The position numbers were made by a program, and so were the translations under genes. A DNA stretch of 64,000 bases from Rhizobium binae (GTDB lineage Bacteria > Pseudomonadota > Alphaproteobacteria > Rhizobiales > Rhizobiaceae): contig NZ_CP071610.1 of NCBI RefSeq assembly GCF_017357225.1, positions 1 to 64,000 of the forward strand, in the 5' to 3' direction. Shown in pieces: positions 30,319-37,212 of this stretch. The notes beneath the pieces were generated by a model. The model ran no database searches. It was given only the letters and a program-made list of their open reading frames with translations, and was not told the origin of the DNA. How positions within the stretch are numbered: the first letter of the stretch is position 1; each line of letters opens with the position of its first letter.

Positions 30319-31016
30319 TCAGTTTGTGGAGCGGTTGCCGCGATAGCGACGCTCACCGAAGGGATGCGTGAAATGGGCGTTTGCCCAGAACCCGGCCCTT
30401 GCCCTCTGTGCACTTTCCTCCGCCTCAGCATATTCCGGAAACACCGCGCGCCGGCGCGGTTACGGGCAGCGAAGGCCAGTCCTCTGGCAATGAGCACCTC
30501 AGAAAGCGATTGTGCTTCGCCATCCTTCACAAAAAAGCATTCGGCAAAGCGCACGGTCGGCGTGCCGGCATTTTGCCCGAGGAAATGACACGGGAACGCA
30601 TTTCCGGCAGCCGCCCCGGCCTCACTGAGGGTGGCGGTCAAACCGGCGAGCGAGGCCATCGCGCAAGTCGTCTGCAGGCCGGCGACTTCCACCCCCTCGG
30701 TCGAGAGGCAGCCTTGGGTGCCCGCAAGTTTGACGATGGTTCCGTCGGAGGCGAGAAACGCGCTACCGCTTAGCGCGCCTTCCGGTGTGACCGTTCGCAG
30801 GTCGAGCCGCTCGGCGATCGATGAGAGATCGAGGGTTCTTTGAGGCGCAGGAATCAGATCGCGCCCTTCCGCGTAGGCCTTCCGATACTCGTCGACAAAT
30901 TTTAAAGTCGCGTCGTCCTGTGCCGCCAGCGACAGGGCGTTCATCGTGCATGCAATGGTGCAGAAGAGGGGGCGAGTGAGCCGCCATGCTCCGGGATTCA
31001 TGCTTGCATCCGTCAT
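30319..31016 (-). pseudogene. SNase-fold exported protein 1, frameshifted near its 3' end
   Basis: From ATG 31016 (or 31001) the product has a signal peptide (RLTRPLFCTIACTMNALSLA) and an SNase-like body (DGTIVKLAGTQGCLSTEGVE, TVRFAECFFVKDGEAQSLSE, VLIARGLAFAARNRAGA). After RAGA the frame turns to arginine-rich text. The expected closing helix (VFPEYAEAEESAQRARAGFW) is in another frame that stops at 30319, 5 nt before the next gene. The shift maps to the GC repeat at ~30444-30457, where an extra GC dinucleotide explains it. It is the first gene of the minus-strand operon under site 4. Confidence 0.6.
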
Positions 31017-31043
31017 CGGTTGGCTGTCGCCAAGCATGCACAA

Positions 31044-31061
31044 ATTATACTGCAGTGCAAG
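31044..31061. promoter_or_regulatory. Palindromic operator-like site 4, divergent promoter
   Basis: ATTATACTGCAGTGCAAG agrees with the virB1 site at 14 of 18 positions and keeps the central ACxGCAGT. It lies between the divergently transcribed SNase-like operon (start ~31016) and the membrane protein/virC1-like unit (start 31088 or 31130), so one site could control both. TATACT at 31046-31051 could double as a -10 hexamer for rightward transcription. Confidence 0.55.
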
Positions 31062-31129
31062 TCTGGAAAAGCTCGGCGGATTGCGGTATGTCTTTTTCAA
31101 ATGTCGTACGCGCGTATGGAGAAAGGCTG

Positions 31130-31528
31130 ATGTCGGTACATCAAAAGGCCCTCAAGGTTGTGACGATCCCCTTTAAGGCTGCGTGGCTCCTAATTTTGAT
31201 CGTCAACTTTTTGATCCTCGCGGCTGCCTGTGTGCTGATCGCGGCCTTCGTTGCCTACGGCCTTGCCCTGATGATTTCGTACTTCTTCTTCCCGGTGGAA
31301 TGGACGCGGGCACTCTGGCAGTGGGCAGTGGGCCTTTACGCACAGTTCGGATGGTTCAAGGCAACGACGATCATCTTCTTCGTGCTCCTTCTTCTGCCGA
31401 TCCTGAAACTCTGGCCGGGCAGAGATCTCAAGGCAGACGCAGCCCGTGAGCGCGAAGCGACGAGGCTCAACGACGATCTGATCGCGGCTCGCCAGCGGGC
31501 GCAGAGCCAAGCGAAACTTCGAGGCTGA
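31130..31528 (+). CDS. Inner-membrane protein preceding the VirC1-like gene
   Basis: A 132-residue protein from ATG 31130 (AGAAAGGCTG upstream). ATG 31088 would add 14 residues. Two strong hydrophobic regions are visible (FKAAWLLILIVNFLILAAAC and VLIAAFVAYGLALMISYFFF, then ATTIIFFVLLLLPILKLW), followed by a charged C-terminal helix (REREATRLNDDLIAARQRAQ). I do not recognise it. It is 7 nt upstream of the ParA/VirC1-like gene and under operator site 4, so it may anchor the DNA-processing complex to the membrane. That role is inference. Confidence 0.65.
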   Translation: MSVHQKALKVVTIPFKAAWLLILIVNFLILAAACVLIAAFVAYGLALMISYFFFPVEWTRALWQWAVGLYAQFGWFKATTIIFFVLLLLPILKLWPGRDLKADAAREREATRLNDDLIAARQRAQSQAKLRG

Positions 31529-31535
31529 GGGATCC

Positions 31536-32285
31536 ATGACAGGCAAACCACTTTCGCTCGCGATCTCGACGTTCAAGGGTGGCGCTGGGAAATCGACCTT
31601 GAACGTCAATCTCGCAGCCGAGTTCGCCCAGCAGGGACACAGGACTTTGCTCGTCGATTGCGACGAGCAGGAATCGTCGACGCGCTGGTACAACGTCTCC
31701 ATGAAACGTGGACTGCTCCCGACCGACGGCACGCTGCTGCATCTGCGGGTTGCCCCGAACGACAGGTTTGCAGATCGCCTCGCCGAAGCACCCGAGGCAG
31801 ATATTCGGATCTATGACGTTGGCGGATATGTCCACCAAAGGGCAATCGAGGTCTATCACGAGTGCGATGCCGTCCTCATTCCGGTCATCCCCGAACCGAC
31901 GGCCGCGACCTCAGCCATCAAGGTGGCGACGATCCTGAAGGAGATTTCCAGGAAGCGGGCGCAGGGTCCGATCCCCTACGCGGCGATCTGGAATTACGTG
32001 GACATGATCGCCCTCAAGCACAATCGCTCCCTTCCGGAGGTCCATGCTATCCTGACGAGCGGCCGAATTCCGATGGTCGACACGGTCATCCGGAAGAGCA
32101 ATCACTTCAGCGACGTCGGCGCCGGCTTCGGGTCGCTCTATTCCAAGCTTTCCAGCATCGAGAACAATCCTTCCCTGACGCCGTCGGCCAAGCGGCGCGC
32201 CTCGGAAAGCGTGCTCGATGCGATTGACCTCGTGAAGAAGATCAACAATGAGTTCATCGAGCTTCTCCAGGCGGAGGCTGCCTGA
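31536..32285 (+). CDS. VirC1-like ParA-family ATPase
   Basis: A 249-residue protein. The deviant Walker A (FKGGAGKSTLNVNLAAEFAQ) at ~15-34 and LLVDCDEQESSTRWY mark the ParA/MinD class. The length and the adjacent RHH protein and relaxase match VirC1, which binds the overdrive enhancer, stimulates border nicking and moves the relaxase-DNA complex to the pole. A plasmid-partition role is the alternative, but no ParB follows and the next gene is VirC2-like. It ends 5 nt before that gene. Confidence 0.8.
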   Translation: MTGKPLSLAISTFKGGAGKSTLNVNLAAEFAQQGHRTLLVDCDEQESSTRWYNVSMKRGLLPTDGTLLHLRVAPNDRFADRLAEAPEADIRIYDVGGYVHQRAIEVYHECDAVLIPVIPEPTAATSAIKVATILKEISRKRAQGPIPYAAIWNYVDMIALKHNRSLPEVHAILTSGRIPMVDTVIRKSNHFSDVGAGFGSLYSKLSSIENNPSLTPSAKRRASESVLDAIDLVKKINNEFIELLQAEAA

Positions 32286-32290
32286 GCACG

Positions 32291-32695
32291 ATGTCGAGGG
32301 AAAGGACGCCTGCCGGCAACATTCTCGCCCTTGCCCGATCGAGAGAAGATCAGGCGAGGGACGTGGAGGAGGATGCGACCTCCTACATGCCGACCAGCCT
32401 CGACCTCGACAAGCTCATGCCGGAGGATCCTCCTCAGGCGCAAGAGCTGAGCGTCGATGGCAAAACAAGGTCAGAGCCCCGCCGCCCTCCAGCCAAAAGT
32501 AAAACTAGGGAAGAGCAGGCGGTAAAGGCCCAAGCTGATGTGGACGTGGGGTCGGTCAAGCGAAAGCGCATCTCCCTTTACCTCGACGACGACGTGCTGA
32601 CGAAGATCTTCCGAGTATCGCTGGAACGGCATGAGCAACTCTCATCGGCGACCCACAGACTGATCGTCGAAGCCCTGAAGGCGAGGGGGCTATAG
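32291..32695 (+). CDS. VirC2-like ribbon-helix-helix DNA-binding protein
   Basis: A 134-residue protein. The first ~80 residues are polar and disordered-looking. The C-terminus KRKRISLYLDDDVLTKIFRV followed by HEQLSSATHRLIVEALKARG is a ribbon-helix-helix module, as in VirC2, whose RHH fold binds DNA near T-DNA borders. Order ParA, RHH, accessory protein, relaxase mirrors virC1-virC2 plus virD1-virD2. The octamer array at 7852-8179 is a plausible target, by analogy with RHH proteins that bind contiguous short repeats. Confidence 0.7.
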   Translation: MSRERTPAGNILALARSREDQARDVEEDATSYMPTSLDLDKLMPEDPPQAQELSVDGKTRSEPRRPPAKSKTREEQAVKAQADVDVGSVKRKRISLYLDDDVLTKIFRVSLERHEQLSSATHRLIVEALKARGL

Positions 32696-32699
32696 GTAG

Positions 32700-33092
32700 A
32701 TGCGCGAACCGGCCGTCATGTTCCGTCTCCCTGCTCATGTCCTTAGCAACGTGGAGCTGCTTGCCAGCCGTCTCGATATTTCTGTGAACCTCGTCGCGAA
32801 ACTCATCGTCACCCGAGAGATCATGCATATACCCGCGATCCTGGAAGAGCATGACCGGCAGTTGGGAAACATGCACCAGTTCCTCCGCGAGCTCGCCTTT
32901 CGCAACGAAGAGTTTCTGTTGGAAGAGCGCGACCAAGCCATCCTGGGCGCGGCCATCATGGCGAAGCTGGACGAGGTGATGGGCGCCCTGGACTCAATCC
33001 GGGACGCAGCTTTCGTGAGACCATCCACCTTTATCGCCGACCTGATCAGGAGATACGATGAACGACCTCACCAGAAGTCGCTCAGCGTCTAG
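32700..33092 (+). CDS. Relaxosome accessory protein candidate (VirD1 position)
   Basis: A 130-residue soluble protein starting 4 nt after the VirC2-like gene and overlapping the relaxase start by 35 nt. MFRLPAHVLSNVELLASRLD then SVNLVAKLIVTREIM resembles the strand and helices of a short RHH-like or MobC-like domain, and the rest is helical (FLRELAFRNEEFLLEERDQA). The tight coupling to the relaxase suggests a helper needed for oriT binding or strand opening. No clear family match. Confidence 0.6.
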   Translation: MREPAVMFRLPAHVLSNVELLASRLDISVNLVAKLIVTREIMHIPAILEEHDRQLGNMHQFLRELAFRNEEFLLEERDQAILGAAIMAKLDEVMGALDSIRDAAFVRPSTFIADLIRRYDERPHQKSLSV

Positions 33093-35076
33093 GCCTGAAG
33101 GCCGTAGGCTGCCGAGCTATTTCGACCTCATCGAGGACGAGCTTCGACGGCGCGGCGAAGGTGGCGGTGGAACGAAAAAGGCGCTGCCGAGGACTAAAGC
33201 CGGGATATCCTCGGCAGCGCGGAACACCGGCGCAGCGACAGCATTCAGCCGGGCGAGTGGTAATAACGCCGTCGTCGTCAAGGTGTTGTCCTATGGGGCC
33301 GGTGCTTCCTCGGCACGCAACGTCCTTGCCTACCAAAGCAAGGAAGAAAAGGCGCATGATCAGGATGGCCGTGAAGTCACCGATCTCAGCGCAGCCGTCC
33401 GGTCCTGGGAGCGCGAATTCGCGCACCGGAAAGGAAGCAAGGACGTTCTACGGCTAACCTATGAGCTCGAGAGTAGCGACCGAGATCAGATTGCCCGCGC
33501 ACTGAACTCACTTGCGTCCGAGGGGTTCCGCGACGTTGGTGATACCGATCGGACCTACGCGTTCAGCGTGAGCCAGGGCGTGAAAGCTCAAACCCGTCTG
33601 AATTTCACGCTGGTGATTGCCCATGAAAAGAAGGACCGATCCGATCGCAGCAGCCAGAATCGCATTGCCGCCGAAATCGATGACGTGCATGCGATCGATG
33701 CGCGCGTTGACAGAGCATTGCGGATGGAGGGGATCACGCCGGTTTCGCGCTATCCGGTGGAGTTTTCGAGTGGTCCTAAGGGGTTCACAGCCACTCTGCA
33801 TGCGATGCAGCGGCAAGGCGCAGAAGTAACGCTTTCGACGAAGACACAGATAGAGGAGCGGCCAGGAAATAGCGGCCGCTATAGGCAAGCCACGGACCGG
33901 CGCGAGACGACGACAAGCGATCACAAGCAGCTCACGGCGGAGGGCAAGATCGTCGGTGCGTTGATGCAGACGCGCCAGCCTCGCGACTTCATGCACCTGT
34001 TGTTGTCGGGGCCGGCCAATGTCGACCGGGATCAGTTCATCCTCGCTGGCCGCGACTTCCTGAAAGAGCAATTCTTCGGTCATCGCTATGCTTATGCTGT
34101 CCACAACCGCTACGACCTTGATAAGCATCCGCATCTGCATGTGATCGTCGCGCTACGAAACAGCAGCGGCAAGACGCTCAATCCCAATATCCGTGACTTC
34201 ACCGAATGGCGGACCCGCTTCGCCGAAAAGGCGCGGGAGCGCGGGATATCTATCGATCGTCAAAAGCGCGTCGAACGTGCTGGCCCACCGCCCGTCAAAC
34301 GATGGGAGTGGGAGATGTTTCGCCGTATGGGCGCGACCGCACCGACCAATGTCGTCGAAAAGGTGATCTCCAAGCTTCGCGACAAGCCGACCGCGCCGAA
34401 ACTTGAAGAGGCAAGGAAGCGGCTCGATCAGAGCCGGCAGTCAATCAGCCGCGTTATCCAAATGCTGGAAGGCATTGCGAAGGACCGAAGTGCGCCCAGC
34501 ACGGCTCGCGAACTGAGCCACGATCTGTCGATCGGGCTGAAGCGCGAGTACCGTCGGTTGGAAATAGCCGTGCGCGAAGGACATGATCCCACCAGAATGA
34601 AAGGAGAAGAACACATGCTGCGATCCACACCGATCAGCGCCGCTCAGGCGAAAGCAGCGAAGGAGACGCTGGCGACGACCGCCATCAGCGTTGCCGCGAA
34701 AATCCTAAATCCCGCCGATCGTCTGCTCTTCGAGCAAGCAACGAAAGTTATCGGTAAGGTCGTCGGGCTACAGCTCGACTCGCGCGTAACCAAGAATCGA
34801 GATCGCGCGGAGGTCGGCAAGGGTAAGCGCTCCTCGGATAGCTTGGAAACGAAGTCGGCGACCGGTCGCGACCACGTCGCGGAGCAGGGAATAGAGAACA
34901 GGACTTCGAGCAACCGTACCGCCGACCAATCCCGCATAGCACGCTCAAATGCGGAGCACGATAGTTCCGAGAACAGTCGGACGGATCGCGAACGCTACCA
35001 GCGACGTGAGCGCGATCAGTCAAAATCGATCAAACTTCGCCCCCCGCAGGACAAGGATCGGGATCGAAGCCGGTAG
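33058..35076 (+). CDS. Relaxase, VirD2/MOBP-like, with long N-terminal region
   Basis: A 672-residue protein. A Tyr-containing segment VVVKVLSYGAGASSARNVLA (Tyr79) resembles motif I of VirD2-type relaxases. The metal-binding motif HNRYDLDKHPHLH (His349, His357, His359, His361) is motif III. The C-terminal ~200 residues are polar and highly charged, as in exported relaxases, ending with Arg-rich text suited to VirD4 recognition. It would nick oriT and pilot the strand. The ~270 residues between the Tyr and the HPHxH are far more than in VirD2 (~100), so there is an insertion or another Tyr is used. Confidence 0.85.
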   Translation: MNDLTRSRSASRPEGRRLPSYFDLIEDELRRRGEGGGGTKKALPRTKAGISSAARNTGAATAFSRASGNNAVVVKVLSYGAGASSARNVLAYQSKEEKAHDQDGREVTDLSAAVRSWEREFAHRKGSKDVLRLTYELESSDRDQIARALNSLASEGFRDVGDTDRTYAFSVSQGVKAQTRLNFTLVIAHEKKDRSDRSSQNRIAAEIDDVHAIDARVDRALRMEGITPVSRYPVEFSSGPKGFTATLHAMQRQGAEVTLSTKTQIEERPGNSGRYRQATDRRETTTSDHKQLTAEGKIVGALMQTRQPRDFMHLLLSGPANVDRDQFILAGRDFLKEQFFGHRYAYAVHNRYDLDKHPHLHVIVALRNSSGKTLNPNIRDFTEWRTRFAEKARERGISIDRQKRVERAGPPPVKRWEWEMFRRMGATAPTNVVEKVISKLRDKPTAPKLEEARKRLDQSRQSISRVIQMLEGIAKDRSAPSTARELSHDLSIGLKREYRRLEIAVREGHDPTRMKGEEHMLRSTPISAAQAKAAKETLATTAISVAAKILNPADRLLFEQATKVIGKVVGLQLDSRVTKNRDRAEVGKGKRSSDSLETKSATGRDHVAEQGIENRTSSNRTADQSRIARSNAEHDSSENSRTDRERYQRRERDQSKSIKLRPPQDKDRDRSR

Positions 35077-35137
35077 CCGAGTGGGCCGCGTCAGCAAACG
35101 CGGTTTTGTAGATCTGATCTCGACTGCCGAACCAAAC

Positions 35138-35833
35138 TCACGGCAGTTTCAAAGCATGCTTGATCTTCGTCTTAAGCCAAACCAGTGCTGCTCGCCGGTC
35201 GCTGTCGCGGCCGCCGGCGCTTAATCCTGGATAAAGAATTTCCGTGAAAGCTGGCGTCGTTGAGCTGTAGTGATGGAACTCTCCTTTGCGCACCAGGACC
35301 GTCATCGTCGGATCGACGTCGTACCATTCAGTCAGTTTCAATATTACATCGAGATCGGAGGTTTCGGGGAGTTGAACTGGGCCCGGTGAATGGATTGCCT
35401 CTATCCAGAAGTCGGGTACGGCGCCCGAGACCTTCAGGAGATCGTCAAGCAGCCGCGTAAGCGTTGCACTGTCAATGCGCGCACCACGACCGGATCGGGA
35501 GGTAGTGTGGTGCCAAACAAACCCGAAGCGAACGCCAAGCTCGCGCATATCCTGAAGCATTGCCAAGAATTCGGTGTCGATATCTCGTAGCGTCTGGTCT
35601 GCGAGCTGCGGCCTGTGCCGCAGCAGAATGTCATCACGTTCGAAAATGACTAACCCAACTGACCCCTCTCGTCTTTGGATGCGGTGATCGTCGAGTACGA
35701 CAGTCTCCATAGCTGCTCTCATGCTGGCTTTGCTTTCCCTGAGTGCTGTAATCCGCGATTGGGACCGTCCCACCTGAGACAAGCCCGAACCCCGGCTGAT
35801 TTGCGAGACGCCTTCCAGGTTTTGATAATTCAT
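35138..35833 (-). CDS. Hypothetical protein, degenerate HAD-like
   Basis: From ATG 35833 the product is 231 residues (an upstream in-frame start at 35971 adds 46). SVGLVIFERDDILLRHRPQL, then DTEFLAMLQDMRELGVRFGF and HHTTSRSGRGARIDSATLTR, follows the layout of HAD phosphatases of the histidinol-phosphatase type (vfxDRDGvl ... vvTNQSGIarG). The first nucleophile Asp is Glu here (FERDD) and the TNQSG motif is lost, so it is probably not catalytic. It converges with the relaxase gene, 61 nt from its stop. Start and function uncertain. Confidence 0.45.
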   Translation of the reverse strand: MNYQNLEGVSQISRGSGLSQVGRSQSRITALRESKASMRAAMETVVLDDHRIQRREGSVGLVIFERDDILLRHRPQLADQTLRDIDTEFLAMLQDMRELGVRFGFVWHHTTSRSGRGARIDSATLTRLLDDLLKVSGAVPDFWIEAIHSPGPVQLPETSDLDVILKLTEWYDVDPTMTVLVRKGEFHHYSSTTPAFTEILYPGLSAGGRDSDRRAALVWLKTKIKHALKLP

Positions 35834-36108
35834 AAAAACGACGATTACCGCAGATTGCACGATATGATGCGAAACCAACTGAAATAAAACGAAACGGCGG
35901 CGACAACCGATTGGTTTCACACGCGAATTTTTGCGGAAATGGCTCGAGGCGCGTGCGCAGCAGGAGAACATCGAAGTCCACGAAATGCTGCAGATTGGCC
36001 TACCTGCAATGAGTTTTCTCGCTTGCCGGCTTAGGCGCGATTGCGCCGGAGTAGGGGATTCTCCAGATTTGACGCAAAAACGAGCTAGATGAAACCTACG
36101 GGCTCTCC

Positions 36109-37212
36109 TTAGCTTCTGGACTTCTGAACCGCTGATGGAGCAATACTATTCGAAGCTTTTGCGCGCGACAGAAAACGCTTCAGGCTCCAACCCGCAAACA
36201 AAATGTACGGTGGCGTCGCGAGCGAATAGTGGCCGCAGTTCAGCTTCAGAACGCTTGGCTTGGCTCCTGCTTGATGCAGTTTTTCGATGAAGCGTTTCGT
36301 TAACTCGGGCAATACCACTTTGTCTCTTGTCGCAAAAACTACCTGAAGCGCGAGATCGGGCCGTGCCAGTTTATGCGCGAAATTCTCCAAATTCAGCGGA
36401 CCCCATGCCCTCCGGAGATCCGCGAGCGCAATTGCCGGTTCCAAGCTGTCGCGGATCGATCGAGTCGCGCGTCCCGTCCAGACCATGTCTGCGAGACTTC
36501 CGGCCGTCAAAAACAGCGAAGCCTTCGATACCGCAGGTTCATGCGCAGCGATCAGACCCGCCACCCATGAGCCCAGGCTCATCCCAAGAACCGAGATCTC
36601 TCGGTAGCCTTCGCTCTTCAGCCACCGGATGAGCTTTCGCCCATCCCAAACGGCCTGCCGTAAAGATTCGATCGTGCGGCCGAGATTTGAGCTGAGCATA
36701 TAATCGGCGTATAGCGCGCCGGGTCGGCTGCGTTCGAAGTGGTAGGGCATAGCAATCTCCACGACCGTGATCCCACGTTTCGACAAGAACCGGGCGATCT
36801 GGCGATTTCGGGCGCTGGCATTCCAATGATGAAAAATCACCAACGCCTGATCGCGCGAGCCACTTTCGGTGAGTTTTGCCCAGACGGTGTTGTTCTCTTC
36901 CACGTCGGTGACAATTTCCGACGGGAATTTGAGCCACGAATCATGCCTTTCAAAACCTTGACCGCTCCCGTCCGGCGCATCGTAAAAGCCTGGATCAGAC
37001 ACAGCCTGTTCCGCAAGGGCACAAAAATCAGCAAGAGAGTCTACCCCCTCCGCGTCGGGAAAGGCGCGACCGGCGTCGAGGATGAAATCCGTCGCTTTCT
37101 TCGCTTCTTCACCCCGTTGGGCCCGACGTTCGTCCCAACGATCTAGCCACCTATGATACACCTTGATTGCTCTCCGATTTGCGCGATCGCCGCAGCTCGA
37201 ACTCTGGATCAA
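36109..37212 (-). CDS. rcgR: RcgR-like alpha/beta hydrolase (putative quorum lactone hydrolase)
   Basis: A 367-residue protein. The alpha/beta-hydrolase fold is visible: LVIFHHWNASARNRQIARFL for the oxyanion region, nucleophile elbow GMSLGS with Ser212, and a late His in LNCGHYSLATPPY. It overlaps the upstream transporter-like gene by 62 nt (a GTG at 37161 is an alternative start). Database families pair an RcgR hydrolase with an RcgA putative transporter in rhizobia, and I recall a link to competition and conjugation control. The pairing here fits, but the name rests on memory. Confidence 0.55.
   Translation of the reverse strand: MIQSSSCGDRANRRAIKVYHRWLDRWDERRAQRGEEAKKATDFILDAGRAFPDAEGVDSLADFCALAEQAVSDPGFYDAPDGSGQGFERHDSWLKFPSEIVTDVEENNTVWAKLTESGSRDQALVIFHHWNASARNRQIARFLSKRGITVVEIAMPYHFERSRPGALYADYMLSSNLGRTIESLRQAVWDGRKLIRWLKSEGYREISVLGMSLGSWVAGLIAAHEPAVSKASLFLTAGSLADMVWTGRATRSIRDSLEPAIALADLRRAWGPLNLENFAHKLARPDLALQVVFATRDKVVLPELTKRFIEKLHQAGAKPSVLKLNCGHYSLATPPYILFAGWSLKRFLSRAKASNSIAPSAVQKSRS

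Noticed and set aside
31536..32285. ParA-type ATPase as evidence for a plasmid partition locus
   Set aside because: No ParB or repABC genes adjoin it. The RHH protein, accessory protein and relaxase order fits VirC1-type transfer processing better, though partition is not excluded.
36000..36060. Plus-strand FLRKWLEARAQQENIEVHEM-like frame near 35.9-36.1 kb, considered as a gene tail
   Set aside because: No start or ribosome-binding site, multiple frames open over a short span, and no family resemblance.
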